A stretch of DNA of 64,000 bases from Microcoleus sp. FACHB-1515 (GCF_014696105.1 NZ_JACJPO010000033.1:1-64000); one strand, 5' to 3'. Shown: positions 17,875-27,903, numbered from the stretch's first letter. Notes: generated by a model from the letters alone, not told the origin. A program made the numbers and translations.

Positions 17875-20166
17875 CTATTTGGAAACATGTTCTGGTTCGG
17901 GATTGGGCAGGCGAGCTTGGGCGGCTGCTTGTCCCGTGTGAGTGCGAGTGTAGCTGGTTGGACTTTTCGCACGACGATTTTGGTAGTTCACCACAACGCC
18001 CATCTCGGCCAAACCAAAGCTGCGTAGCTCATTGTGTGCCTGCATTAGCATCGATCGATCGGTCTTGGCAACACTGACAACCATCAAGATGCCGTCCGTA
18101 TAGGGAGCAATGAAGCTAGCGTCAGTAATTCCAGCAAGATGCGGCGTGTCATAAATTACCAGGTCATAGCTCGATCGCGCCTTGTGCATCAAGTTTTGCA
18201 TTCGATTAGAGGCCAGCAGGCGGACGGCTTCGGGCGTAGGCTGACCCGAAGGCAGCACAAACAAATTGTCAGAGAGCGCGGATTTTTGGATCAGCGATTC
18301 TACAGTGGCTCCGCTGGTAAGAACATCGCTCAAGCCTTTTAGATTGCTGACGTCCAGCTTGTTGTGAAGCTGGGGCGATCGCAAATTCGCATCAACCAGC
18401 AAGACGCGATTGCCCATCATGGCAACGGTCTGTGCCAAGTTCAGCGCCACCGTTGTTTTGCCGTCTCCAGGTTGAGCAGAGCTGATCACCAGCGAGTCGA
18501 TCGGGGCATTGCCCAAAAAGCGGATGCTCGCATACAAGGCGCTAAACGCTTCCTGAAAGGCGACCGGAGCCGCACGGCGATCGTCATAGTTTTCGCTGTA
18601 GCTGATTGCCGCGATTGTGGGCGGCTGCGATGCACCTCGATAGAAGGGAACCACGCCCAGAACCGGAACTTGCAGTGCTTCTTGAATTTCAGTCGGGCTG
18701 TAGTAAATGTTGCGCCAGCGCTCTAGCAGCAGAGCCGCTCCCACGCCTGCTAGCAGGCCGAGCAGCACGCCTGCCGCAATCAGCCGCTTGGAGTCAGAGG
18801 GAATTTCGGTCGGCTCGCCCGGTGCTTTGACGAGTTCCCAAGGCACTTCACTTTGTGCCGCCTGGATACTAAAGGTGTCTTGCTGATTTTGCAGCGCATC
18901 GAGGCGGCGCGTGGCGTTGTCAAGCTGGCGGCGCAGCTCGCCGTATTCAGCCGCGATCGCAGGAAATCTGGCAAGCTGCTGGTTGGCCTGACTGCCCGCC
19001 TGCGCGACCTGCTGGCTGCGTACTTCCAAAATTTGAACTTGGTTGGCAGCGGCAACCAACTGATTAATCAAGCCGATCCGAACTGAGTTTTGAAATCCCG
19101 AGACGCTAGAGCTTGGCGCTGAGCCGACAATCTGCTCGGCCACGCGATCGCGCTGAGCAATCAAATTGGCCTGTCGGTCTCGAAGTCGCTGCACTCGCTG
19201 ATTTTCTTCGGTGAAGCGCGAAGTTTCGATCGCCAGTTCGCTTTCAACCGCTTGCAAATCTTCGAGAATGGCGAGGTAGGTCGGGTTTTCGCTCAGGGCA
19301 GAAGCGGCGATCGCTTCTTGGGGCGACAGCGCCACCTGACGCTGCAAGTTTTCATATAGCGTCCGCTGCTCTTGCAAATCGCGCTGCGTTTGAAGCTGCA
19401 AATTGGTGATCTCGCCAACGCGAGACGAAAGCTGCTGGCCTTGCGTGTTCGGGTCGATGATGCCGTAGCGCTGCTGAAGCGCCTGCAATTGCGATCGCAA
19501 ATTGTTGACTTGCCTTTGCGTCCGAGGCAGTTGATCCTCAATTAGGGCGATGCCTTCACCGATGCTGGTCTTGCGGTCTTCCAGGCTATAGCGCAAATAT
19601 TCTTCGGCAGTTTGCTCCAACACAAACCTCACCAGATCTTCATCTTCACCGCCGTATACGACTTCGATCGTTTTGGTGGGGCTGCCTGTGCCTTCTTCGA
19701 CGGCTCGCTGCACCTTCAGCGCTCCTAACAGCGCACCTTCATTGAAGTCAGGATATTTCGTTTGGACGCGATCGACAATTTGCGAAACAAGCTTGGGGCT
19801 AGTGAGGATGGCGATTTGGGTGGGGTAGTCCAGCACAAAAGCATCTTGGTTGGGCACCTGACCGTCGGTGCGCGTTACGGTTAACGGTTGCGCCTGCCGC
19901 GCCTCGGTCGTGACAGGTTCAACCAGCAGCCGAAAGCTGCCCGTGTAGGATGGCGTGAGCGTAGTCGCCTTGAGCGCAATCGTGCTGGCAACGATCGTAG
20001 ATACGCCTGCCACCAGTAAAATGTTGCGCTGGACGGTTCTCAGAATCGATAGAAGTCCGGAACTTTTGCCAGATGGCGCATCAGGATCACCGGAACTTGG
20101 ATCGGATGGCTCAGGTGAATGCCTGGGATATCGAATTGCTAAATCTGTGCTCCGCTCTGTCTCCAT
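17875..20166 (-). CDS. Polysaccharide chain-length regulator/BY-kinase (Wzc/GumC type)
   Basis: Inner-membrane protein of 763 residues that controls polymerisation and export of exopolysaccharide. The Wzz domain begins with a membrane segment near residues 48-66; long coiled coils fill the periplasmic part (about 200-450); and a second segment, AAGVLLGLLAGVGAALLLE, returns to the cytoplasm. The ATPase domain has Walker A PGDGKTT (K570), Walker A' VLLVDANLRS (D592) and Walker B LVIYDTP. Only one tyrosine is left in the last 25 residues, so the usual Tyr-rich autophosphorylation tail is missing. It lies downstream of the SLBB gene on the same strand (190 bp) and forms the export pair with it. 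Confidence 0.93.
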   Translation of the reverse strand: METERSTDLAIRYPRHSPEPSDPSSGDPDAPSGKSSGLLSILRTVQRNILLVAGVSTIVASTIALKATTLTPSYTGSFRLLVEPVTTEARQAQPLTVTRTDGQVPNQDAFVLDYPTQIAILTSPKLVSQIVDRVQTKYPDFNEGALLGALKVQRAVEEGTGSPTKTIEVVYGGEDEDLVRFVLEQTAEEYLRYSLEDRKTSIGEGIALIEDQLPRTQRQVNNLRSQLQALQQRYGIIDPNTQGQQLSSRVGEITNLQLQTQRDLQEQRTLYENLQRQVALSPQEAIAASALSENPTYLAILEDLQAVESELAIETSRFTEENQRVQRLRDRQANLIAQRDRVAEQIVGSAPSSSVSGFQNSVRIGLINQLVAAANQVQILEVRSQQVAQAGSQANQQLARFPAIAAEYGELRRQLDNATRRLDALQNQQDTFSIQAAQSEVPWELVKAPGEPTEIPSDSKRLIAAGVLLGLLAGVGAALLLERWRNIYYSPTEIQEALQVPVLGVVPFYRGASQPPTIAAISYSENYDDRRAAPVAFQEAFSALYASIRFLGNAPIDSLVISSAQPGDGKTTVALNLAQTVAMMGNRVLLVDANLRSPQLHNKLDVSNLKGLSDVLTSGATVESLIQKSALSDNLFVLPSGQPTPEAVRLLASNRMQNLMHKARSSYDLVIYDTPHLAGITDASFIAPYTDGILMVVSVAKTDRSMLMQAHNELRSFGLAEMGVVVNYQNRRAKSPTSYTRTHTGQAAAQARLPNPEPEHVSK

Positions 20167-20356
20167 GCTGACCTCACCGATTACTTCGCCTGCTAGTTTG
20201 ATTGTGGAAAATTTTGGCGGCTTAAGAACAGCTTGCCCTTGATCAGCGCTGCAACTGACAAATTCACTTCGCCCAACGGGTTGACTTGCTCAGTGCTGAT
20301 TACGTTCTTAAGCTGCCGAAGAAATTGCGCCCTTGATTGGTTTAGTCTACTGCGTC

Positions 20357-21574
20357 TTACAGCCCAAACAGCCCTAAAATTCCGAGCAGCGGCGCAAGCG
20401 GGCGAGTAATCGTATCGAGAAAATCTGATGTGCGAGTAATGCCCGATCGCCCCACGATGACGATGTCGTTGCTGCGTAAAGCTGGATTGCTCTCTTCGCT
20501 AATGCCAGCCGAAAAATCAACTGGAATTTCGCGACGCGACACGGTTCCATCCGCATTGAGCCGCACCAGCTCGACATCGGCAGTACGAGCGCGGCGATTA
20601 TCAAATCCGCCTGCTGCCAAAATCGCCTGGTTGAGCGTTACGTTCGGCGGCACCTGCACCGTTCCTGGATTGACGACTTCACCAACGACGTTGACATCGA
20701 TCGTGTTGGGCGAGAAGCTAGCCGAAGCCAGTTCTGTTGCTTCTTCTGCTGTTACCACTGTGGCAGTGGGCACAAAGACCGTATCGCCATCGCGCAGCGT
20801 CATGTCTTCGCCCAAGTCGCCCCGCAGCAGGGCGAACAAATCGACGTTAATCACTTCGGGTGGCTGGTTCAAGCGCGGACGCCGCACTTCAATGTTGCGA
20901 ATATTGGCAACTTGGGTAATGCCGCCTGCGGTCTGAATCGCCTGCGTAACGGTTGAGAGTTGCCCTGCGGTGTCTGCGGTGACTTCTCCAGCACGACCTT
21001 CACCTGCGGACTGCCCGGTAGTATAGGTTCCAGGACGGTTGACTTGTCCGGTTACGGCGACGCGCACGGGTCGCTCTGTGAGCAAACTGACGGTGATCAG
21101 CGGGTCGCGAATGAAGCGAGCGTAACGCTGCGTCAGCTCTTGCCCAACCGTCGAAAGCGACATGCCGCGCACAGATACCGAGCCAATCCAAGGCAGGTTT
21201 AGCGAGCCATCGGCCAAAACCGTGTAGGTGCCATTATCTCCGCTTAGTTCTGGCACATCGAAGATGTCAATTCGCACCTGATCGCCTGCGCCCAGCACAT
21301 ACGCATCGATGGGCTGAGATAAGACGGTCGAATCGATCGGGGCGTTTGTGGGTGCAGGAACGGGACTGCTTGTGGCTGGCGCAGTCGGCGAGTTGAGTGG
21401 AAAGCTAGCGTCAGGAGCAACTTGAAAGTTGGGTGGCGCGTCGGAAGCAGATTGAGCTGTCGCAGGTCGGGCGATCGCCCCAGCGCCAACAACAAGCAAA
21501 CTGATTGCAGCGAGCGTGTTGCAGACTCGCTGTTTCGGGGAACGATCGAAGGGTAGGGGTGTGGATGAATTCAT
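20357..21574 (-). CDS. SLBB polysaccharide export protein (Wza-like)
   Basis: Outer-envelope exopolysaccharide export protein, 405 residues. The N-terminus (about 17-40) is a signal peptide of the form NTLAAISLLVVGAGAIARPATAQS. A Pro/Ala/Thr-rich linker follows, then the Poly_export domain starting YVLGAGDQVRIDIFDVPELS and two SLBB domains (RVAVTGQVNRPGTYTTG and DVNVVGEVVNPGTVQVPP). It ends in a hydrophobic tail (PLAPLLGILGLFGL) that also closes the second SLBB protein of this window. No lipobox Cys is seen. It is the first leftward gene of the exopolysaccharide locus, with its promoter in the 560-bp gap shared with the rightward glycosyltransferase genes. Confidence 0.92.
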   Translation of the reverse strand: MNSSTPLPFDRSPKQRVCNTLAAISLLVVGAGAIARPATAQSASDAPPNFQVAPDASFPLNSPTAPATSSPVPAPTNAPIDSTVLSQPIDAYVLGAGDQVRIDIFDVPELSGDNGTYTVLADGSLNLPWIGSVSVRGMSLSTVGQELTQRYARFIRDPLITVSLLTERPVRVAVTGQVNRPGTYTTGQSAGEGRAGEVTADTAGQLSTVTQAIQTAGGITQVANIRNIEVRRPRLNQPPEVINVDLFALLRGDLGEDMTLRDGDTVFVPTATVVTAEEATELASASFSPNTIDVNVVGEVVNPGTVQVPPNVTLNQAILAAGGFDNRRARTADVELVRLNADGTVSRREIPVDFSAGISEESNPALRSNDIVIVGRSGITRTSDFLDTITRPLAPLLGILGLFGL

Positions 21575-22134
21575 AAGATTTCTCGATGCGGTGTTTTCCT
21601 GATCAGCTTGACGATCGACGCAATACCGAGTTTGAAGGAGTGACAGAAGCTATGGTTCCATCCGATCGGGTGATTCTCACCACGTGATTTGGTCATGCTC
21701 TGCGATCGATGACGACTTCAGGACAATTTTCGATGAACGCAAAGGAGCAAACCGCTCTAGTTACACCGCATCGATCAGCAGTTCTCTCCGGAATTGCTGG
21801 CAGCAGCGCACAAGCTGCGACTTCAGCGTTTTCTCGGTATTGCTACTTAACCATCTACTTGTTAAGGCTCACCTCCAACAGCAGTGTTAAACCTACAATC
21901 AACCTGTTACGCCACATCCTACTCAAAAGTTGCGATCGATAACTTGCGGTTTGTGGCGCTTCATTTATTCTTCTCACTCCGTCCGGCTTTTCACCGAGAT
22001 TTCAAAGTTTATGTAAAGCAGCGGAACTTCGCGAGTCCTCTGGTCAGGCTAGTCCGTCATAATGGCTGGCAGCCTCGGATGCTTCTCGCCAGCCGCAGCC
22101 GCAGTATTGTTAGCCCCCCCAATTTCTAACGGCC
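21575..22134. other. 560-bp divergent control region of the exopolysaccharide locus
   Basis: No convincing gene. The frames present are short, lack ribosome sites and have no recognisable similarity. The gap separates the leftward SLBB-Wzc pair from the rightward glycosyltransferase series and must hold both promoters. I see no strong inverted repeat or NtcA-type box. Confidence 0.5.
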
Positions 22135-23388
22135 ATGAAGACGATCGCCTATCTGGTGAACCAGTATCCCAAAGTTAGCCATAGCTTCGTTCGACGTGAA
22201 ATTGCGGCGATCGAAAGCTTGGGTGTCAAAATCGAACGATTTTCAATTCGCTCTTGTGCCGATGAACTCGTTGATCCTGACGACAAGCAAGAGCTAGAGC
22301 GCACCCGGATTGTGCTTAGCGTTGGCACGAGCAGATTGCTCCAAGCTTTGATTCGTACCGCTGCTTGGCGACCGCTGCGATTTTGGCACGCGCTGCGGCT
22401 GACGCTCAAACTCAGCCGCTCGTCCGATCGCAGCGTCGCTCACCACCTCGCCTATCTTGCCGAAGCCTGCGTACTGCTTGGCTGGTTTGCCGAGTCCAGC
22501 GTCACGCATATTCACGCTCACTTTGGCACAAACTCCACGACAGTCGCGATGCTCACCCATGTACTGAGCGAGCTGCCCTACAGCTTCACAGTTCACGGCC
22601 CTGAAGAATTTGACCGCGTGCGCGAAATTTCCCTTGTTGAGAAGATCGATCGCGCTGCTTTTATCGTTGCCATTAGTGCTTTTGGCCGCAGCCAGCTTTA
22701 TCGCTGGTGTCCACAGGCGCAGTGGTTCAAGCTACATGTCGTTCACTGCGGCGTGGATGCTGAGTTTTTCGCTCAGCCGACGCTGCCGCCAGAAACACCT
22801 CGTTTAGTTTGTGTCGGGCGGTTGTGCGAGCAAAAAGGTCAGCTTTTGCTGTTGGAAGCAGCGAGCTTGCTGGCCGCAGCAGGCTTGCAGTTTCAGCTTG
22901 TTCTGGTTGGAGATGGCCCGATGCGATCGCAGCTTGAAGATGCGATCGATCGCTTGCAGTTGCGATCGCACGTTATCCTATCGGGCTGGGCCAGCAATCT
23001 GGAAGTCCGGCGGCAAATCATCGCGGCGCGAGCAATGGTGTTGCCCAGCTTTGCCGAAGGACTACCCGTTGTGCTGATGGAAGCTTTGGCGCTAGGGCGT
23101 CCCGTCATCAGTACCTACATTGCAGGCATCCCGGAGCTGGTTGATTCCGACTGTGGCTGGTTGATTCCCGCCGGCACGATCGAGCCGCTTGCTGAAGCGA
23201 TGCGATCGGCACTGCTTGCTCCGCCCGAAACCCTCGCCACAATGGGCAAGGCCGGACGCGATCGCGTAATTGCTCAGCACAGCATTACGGTTGAGGCTGC
23301 AAAACTAGCTGCGCTGTTTCAGGGCGACACACCTGTGGAGAAATCGGCTGCGCCAGCCCTCGCTGCTGCGGCTTTACGTCACACTTAG
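22135..23388 (+). CDS. Glycosyltransferase family 4
   Basis: Retaining GT-B glycosyltransferase, 417 residues, cytoplasmic or membrane-associated, that would extend the lipid-linked repeat unit. The N-terminus (TIAYLVNQYPKVSHSFVRRE) is that of WcaL/EpsF-like enzymes. The C-terminal GT1 domain has VGRLCEQKGQLLLLEA, LVGDGPM and the FAEGLPVVLMEALALGRPV segment with the E-x7-E pair that binds the nucleotide sugar. HAHFG (about 125-130) marks the acceptor domain. ATG is at 22135. It is the first of the rightward series, with the flippase gene 65 bp downstream. Donor sugar and linkage cannot be read. Confidence 0.9.
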   Translation: MKTIAYLVNQYPKVSHSFVRREIAAIESLGVKIERFSIRSCADELVDPDDKQELERTRIVLSVGTSRLLQALIRTAAWRPLRFWHALRLTLKLSRSSDRSVAHHLAYLAEACVLLGWFAESSVTHIHAHFGTNSTTVAMLTHVLSELPYSFTVHGPEEFDRVREISLVEKIDRAAFIVAISAFGRSQLYRWCPQAQWFKLHVVHCGVDAEFFAQPTLPPETPRLVCVGRLCEQKGQLLLLEAASLLAAAGLQFQLVLVGDGPMRSQLEDAIDRLQLRSHVILSGWASNLEVRRQIIAARAMVLPSFAEGLPVVLMEALALGRPVISTYIAGIPELVDSDCGWLIPAGTIEPLAEAMRSALLAPPETLATMGKAGRDRVIAQHSITVEAAKLAALFQGDTPVEKSAAPALAAAALRHT

Positions 23389-23453
23389 TTCAGCAATCAT
23401 CGTTTTCTCATTTTTTCATTGCTGTTTATGGCCTTCTTCCTTTCGCAAAATCA

Positions 23454-24812
23454 ATGACTTCAACTTCACTGAAAAAGCAGGCAATTCGCGGCACGATCTG
23501 GACGATCGGAGGCTATGGAGCAGCGCAAATCCTGCGATTTAGCAGCAACCTCGTCCTGACGCGCCTATTGGCTCCAGAACTATTCGGCCTGATGGCGCTG
23601 GTCAATATCTTTATTGTTGGGCTGCATTTGTTTTCAGATATTGGGGTCAATTTCAACGTCGTTCAGAACAAGCGCGGCGACGAACCTGAATATCTCAACA
23701 CAGCCTGGACAATTCAGGTGATTCGTGGCGTCATTTTGTGGGTCGTCTGCCTGCTGATTACCTGGCCGCTCGCTCTTCTTTATGAAGAGCCAATCATGCT
23801 GTGGGTCATTCCGATCCTGGGCACGCTCAGCACCTTGGTTGAGGCTTTCAAGTCGCCTACGGTACTTTTGCTTCAGCGGCACATGAAGGTCAGCCTGCAA
23901 ATCAAGATGGAGTTGGTGATTCAGGTCGTTGGCATTGTTTCAATGATCGCATTTGCCTGGATTCGCCCTTCTATTTGGGCGCTCGTTTTTGGCAATGCGA
24001 TGACAACGCTAGTGGGCATTCTTTGGAGCTATTTGCTGCCTGGCGATCGCCCCAAGTTTGCCTGGAACAAAGAAGCGGTGCGCGAAATTTTTTCGATGGG
24101 ACGCTGGATTTTTTTGTCAACGGCTTTAACATTTGTGGCAGAGCAGTCAGACCGTTTGATTTTGGGTAAGCTGTTTCCGCTTGAACTACTAGGGGTCTAC
24201 GGCTTAGCACTGATGCTGAGCGACGTACCTCGAGCGGTTACGATGACGTTGAGCAGCAAAATTATTTTTCCAGCCATCTCAAAATTTTCAGATCTGCCGC
24301 GCTCTGAACTCCGCAGTAAGATTTTGCACAACCGGAAACCCCTGCTGCTTGCTTTGACTGTCGGCATGGCACTTTTGATTGGCTTTGGCGATCAGGTGAT
24401 TCGGCTGCTGTATGACTCGCGCTATCAGGATGCTGCCTGGATGCTGCCGATTCTGGCGATCGGTATCTGGCCGCGTTTGATCTGCGTCACGATCGAGCCA
24501 GTGCTGTTCTCGATCGGAACTGTGCAATACACAACCTTTGGCAACTTCTGCCGATTTGCATTTACCGTTGCGGCAATTTTTCTGGGCTTTTCCTGGCTGG
24601 GCACGGTTGGGGCCGTGATTGGTGTTGCCCTGAACGACTTGATCTACTATCTTGCCGTCTGCTATGGCCTTAAACGTGAAGGATTTGGGTGCATCAGCCA
24701 AGATCTAAAAGCAACCGCGCTCCTCCTGGGTCTGGTCGCCCTTTTTGTGGCGGTACGCAGCCTTTTGGGGCTGGGGCTACCGATCGATGGCTGGCCGCTT
24801 GCTCTGCCATAA
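23454..24812 (+). CDS. Oligosaccharide flippase (Wzx-like)
   Basis: Membrane transporter of 452 residues with about twelve hydrophobic segments, of the polysaccharide-synthesis/MOP flippase superfamily, which moves lipid-linked repeat units across the inner membrane. The N-terminus IRGTIWTIGGYGAAQILRF followed by LVLTRLLAPELFGLMALV is typical of the Wzx/TuaB/AmsL branch. ATG is at 23454. It fits a Wzx/Wzy-type pathway together with the polymerase-like protein at 26256 and the Wzc-type protein at 17875. A hairpin follows its stop. Confidence 0.92.
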   Translation: MTSTSLKKQAIRGTIWTIGGYGAAQILRFSSNLVLTRLLAPELFGLMALVNIFIVGLHLFSDIGVNFNVVQNKRGDEPEYLNTAWTIQVIRGVILWVVCLLITWPLALLYEEPIMLWVIPILGTLSTLVEAFKSPTVLLLQRHMKVSLQIKMELVIQVVGIVSMIAFAWIRPSIWALVFGNAMTTLVGILWSYLLPGDRPKFAWNKEAVREIFSMGRWIFLSTALTFVAEQSDRLILGKLFPLELLGVYGLALMLSDVPRAVTMTLSSKIIFPAISKFSDLPRSELRSKILHNRKPLLLALTVGMALLIGFGDQVIRLLYDSRYQDAAWMLPILAIGIWPRLICVTIEPVLFSIGTVQYTTFGNFCRFAFTVAAIFLGFSWLGTVGAVIGVALNDLIYYLAVCYGLKREGFGCISQDLKATALLLGLVALFVAVRSLLGLGLPIDGWPLALP

Positions 24813-24828
24813 TCTGGCCTTATCCGAA

Positions 24829-24860
24829 TCAGCCCAGATTGAAATCAAAGTCTGGGCTGA
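24829..24860 (+). terminator. Hairpin after the flippase gene
   Basis: TCAGCCCAGA (24829-24838) and TCTGGGCTGA (24851-24860) form a perfect ten-base-pair stem 16 bp after the stop codon. No T-run follows, so it is either a weak or factor-dependent terminator or an RNA stabiliser. Confidence 0.5.
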
Positions 24861-25071
24861 GCATTCTAACGCTAAGCCGTCAATCCAATGCAGTTCGCGT
24901 CGATCGCACTTAGGCGGCTGATTGTGCCTGCAATCCGATTAACTTTTGCCTTTGTTGAGCCAACTATACTGAATGAAAACAAGCTGCCAGGCTATCTGCT
25001 CGAAGCTTGTCGGGTTTGACGGAATTTGGAGTATCAACCTGCATCTTTGAGAAGAATCAGAAAATAGCACC

Positions 25072-26175
25072 ATGAAAATTACGTTTGTTCTTCCCTGTGC
25101 TGATTTGAGCGGCGGCAATCGTGTCATAGCAACCTATGCTGAGCGCCTGCAAAATCGAGGCCATCAGGTGCAGCTTGTTTCAGTGCCTCATACCCCTTTG
25201 ACGCGCAAGCAGCAGATTCGCTCGCTATTCCAAGGCAAGGGTTGGCCGTCTCGCACGGTTACGCAGCCTTCCCACTATGACTCCATTGATGTTCCCCATC
25301 ACGTCATTGATCACGCACCTCCAATTGTGTGCGCCGATCTTCCCGATGCAGATGTGGTCGTTGCCACCTGGTGGGAAACTGCCGAATGGGTCAACGCTTT
25401 TCCCTCTGAAAAGGGAGCGAAAGTCTATTTGATTCAGCATCATGAAGTGTTTGACTATTTGCCGATCGATCGCGTCAAGGCAACCTACCAAATGCCGCTG
25501 CACAAAATCACCATTTCGCGCTGGCTCGATGGTTTGATGCGCGACGAATACGGCAACCGCAGCGTTTCACTCGTGCCCAACAGCGTCGATGCAAACTTAT
25601 TTCATGCACCCGCACGCGGCAAGCAGGATGTGCCTACTGTGGGACTGCTCTATGCGCCAATGCGTTGGAAAGGGGTGGAGGTGAGCTTGCGAGCGTTTGC
25701 CCTTGCCCAAGCGCAAATTCCCAATCTGCAACTCTTGTGCTTTGGCAACTGTCCGCCGCCAGCGGGCTTGCTGCCTGAAAACGCAGTTTTTCACCTAAAT
25801 CCGCCTCAAACAAAACTGAAAAGTTTGTATGCCCAGTGCGATGTTTGGCTGTGCGGCAGCTATTGTGAGGGATTTGGTCTGACGATTCTCGAAGCGATGG
25901 CCTGCCGCACACCCAGCGTTTCTACCTCGATTGGCGGGGCGATCGATCTAATTGAATCTGGTCGCAACGGCTATGTCGTTCCGGTCGGCGACTCGGCAGA
26001 ACTGGCAAAGTCGCTGGTGCAAGTTCTCAAGCTACCCGAAAGCGAATGGCAAGCGATGTCAAACGCAGCCTACACCACAGCAACCAGCTACTCCTGGGAC
26101 GACGCGACCGATCGCTTTGAGGCTGCGTTGCAGCAGGCGATCGGTCAGCCAATGCTGATCAATTCTGGTTGCTGA
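25072..26175 (+). CDS. Glycosyltransferase family 4
   Basis: Second GT-B glycosyltransferase of the locus, 367 residues. It opens with KITFVLPCADLSGGNRVIAT, an N-terminus shared by rhamnosyl- and glucosyltransferase-like GT4 enzymes. The donor-binding part contains SLVPNSVDANLF, GLLYAPMRWKGVEVSLRAF and CEGFGLTILEAMACRTPSV with the E-x7-E pair. ATG at 25072 is preceded by GAGAAGAATC, a weak ribosome site. The 259-bp gap upstream could hold an internal promoter. Sugar specificity is unknown. Confidence 0.88.
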   Translation: MKITFVLPCADLSGGNRVIATYAERLQNRGHQVQLVSVPHTPLTRKQQIRSLFQGKGWPSRTVTQPSHYDSIDVPHHVIDHAPPIVCADLPDADVVVATWWETAEWVNAFPSEKGAKVYLIQHHEVFDYLPIDRVKATYQMPLHKITISRWLDGLMRDEYGNRSVSLVPNSVDANLFHAPARGKQDVPTVGLLYAPMRWKGVEVSLRAFALAQAQIPNLQLLCFGNCPPPAGLLPENAVFHLNPPQTKLKSLYAQCDVWLCGSYCEGFGLTILEAMACRTPSVSTSIGGAIDLIESGRNGYVVPVGDSAELAKSLVQVLKLPESEWQAMSNAAYTTATSYSWDDATDRFEAALQQAIGQPMLINSGC

Positions 26176-26206
26176 TCGAGCTTAGGCCAGCAAAAAAGAT
26201 TTAGCG

Positions 26207-26244
26207 CTGTAACTGTCACTCTAATTTCCTGTAACTGTCACTCT
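26207..26244. repeat. 16-bp direct repeat with 22-bp period upstream of the polymerase-like gene
   Basis: CTGTAACTGTCACTCT occurs at 26207-26222 and again, without mismatch, at 26229-26244, only 12 bp before the ATG at 26256. Two exact copies two helical turns apart look like a tandem binding site for a regulator, or a recent duplication. Confidence 0.6.
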
Positions 26245-26255
26245 TTTTAAAGACA

Positions 26256-27656
26256 ATGGGCTTCACTTTTCCCGGCAATCCCTTCCAAGGACCAAACCTG
26301 CTCGTGCCGCTCGTGATGTTTGCTTGGATTCCGATTGTCTTTTATCTGTTCACTCGGTTTTCGCCCCGACGAGCCGTTGTCATCAGCTTTATCACCGCTT
26401 GGCTTTATCTTCCTCAAGCCGCAATGTCGCTGCCGGGGCTACCGGAATACACCAAAGCCACAGCCACTTCTTACGGCATTTTGCTGGCAACGTTTGTGTT
26501 TGACTCCGATCGCCTGCAATCGTTTCGATTGGGCTGGCTTGACCTACCCATGCTGGTCTGGTGCCTCTGCACAATTCCAACTTCGCTCAGCAACGGTTTG
26601 GGACTGTATGATGGCGTGTCGGGAATGCTGAACCAGTTGGTTGTTTGGGGAATTCCCTACTTTTTGGGACGCATCTACTTTAGCGATCTGGCTGGTTTGC
26701 GACAGTTGGCAATGGGCATTTTCATCGGCGGCTTAACCTACATGCCGCTTTGCCTAATTGAAACGCGCATTAGCCCGCAGCTTCACCGAATTGTATATGG
26801 CGGACATGCGTTCGCCGATTTTGGTCAGTCCATGCGCTTGGGCGGCTACCGTCCAACAGTGTTCATGTCGCACGGTTTGGCCGTTGGTGCGTTCATGATG
26901 GCAGCAACGCTGATTGGCATCTGGTTTTGGCAAACAGGCACCGTAACAAAAGTGTGGAAGTATCCGATCTCGTGGTGGGTCGGTGCGCTGTTATTCACCT
27001 TCATCATGCTTAGATCAACCGGAGCCTACGTCAATTTGGCGATCGGCGTGGGCATCTTATTTGCAGGAAAATATTTTCGGACGGCGCTGCCCGCCTTTAT
27101 TTTGATTGCGACGATGTGCATCTACCTCTACATCAACGCAATGACCGGAAATTACTTTTCCGATCAAATCATTGAAACGCTTTCACAGTTTCTAGAACCC
27201 GATCGCATTGCCTCGCTGCAATTCCGATTCAACAATGAGGAACTACTGTCAGATAAGGCGCGTGAGCGAATTGTGTTGGGCTGGGGCGGCTGGGGTCGCA
27301 ACCTGATTTTTGAAAACGGCAGGCAAAAAACGATTCCTGACAGCCTGTGGATTCTCGCCTTTGGGGTTTATGGCTTGGTTGGGTTGGTCAGCTTGTTCTC
27401 GGTTCTGCTCGCGCCTGTCTTCAGCTTTTTCTGGTCTCGCTATCCAGCACGCCTGTGGACTCGGCCTGAAGTTGCTCCTGCCGCTGCCCTGACCATTGCC
27501 CTCCTGCTCTATGTGGTCGATTGCCTCGTCAACGCGATGGTTAACCCGATCTACATTTTGGTGAGCGGCGGTGTAGCAGGTGTCGTGCTTAAACCCAAGC
27601 AGCGCTTGCAGCCGAAGACTGCTCCGCCCGTGCCTCGTGCTGTGTCATCGCGATAG
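26256..27656 (+). CDS. O-antigen ligase/polymerase-like membrane protein
   Basis: A 466-residue polytopic membrane protein, about ten to twelve hydrophobic segments, in the position of a Wzy polymerase or O-antigen ligase. A large periplasmic loop near residues 310-345 (FNNEELLSDKARERIVLGWGG) matches the place where WaaL/Wzy proteins carry their catalytic loop. The GWGGWGRN motif recalls the RxxxWxxA-type loops only loosely. ATG is at 26256. I name it by context and topology; it could be polymerase or ligase. Confidence 0.72.
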   Translation: MGFTFPGNPFQGPNLLVPLVMFAWIPIVFYLFTRFSPRRAVVISFITAWLYLPQAAMSLPGLPEYTKATATSYGILLATFVFDSDRLQSFRLGWLDLPMLVWCLCTIPTSLSNGLGLYDGVSGMLNQLVVWGIPYFLGRIYFSDLAGLRQLAMGIFIGGLTYMPLCLIETRISPQLHRIVYGGHAFADFGQSMRLGGYRPTVFMSHGLAVGAFMMAATLIGIWFWQTGTVTKVWKYPISWWVGALLFTFIMLRSTGAYVNLAIGVGILFAGKYFRTALPAFILIATMCIYLYINAMTGNYFSDQIIETLSQFLEPDRIASLQFRFNNEELLSDKARERIVLGWGGWGRNLIFENGRQKTIPDSLWILAFGVYGLVGLVSLFSVLLAPVFSFFWSRYPARLWTRPEVAPAAALTIALLLYVVDCLVNAMVNPIYILVSGGVAGVVLKPKQRLQPKTAPPVPRAVSSR

Positions 27657-27903
27657 CTGCGGCTTGTTCAAAAATCAGCAACAAGATGAAGCCACGATAG
27701 AGTTTTCCGCAGTTGCGATCGATCGTGCTGCGGTAGGCCATCTTGCATGCTATAAACAGGGCATTAACCTGGATACAATTCTTTACTCAAACATTGCCTT
27801 TTCGATTGCTTGGGCACTCTAAAAGTAACGTCCTTAAAGCTGATTTCTGTTGTGTTGCGCCCTCAGCAGTGTGAACGCTTAAAACTTAAACGCACTTCTT
27901 CCT

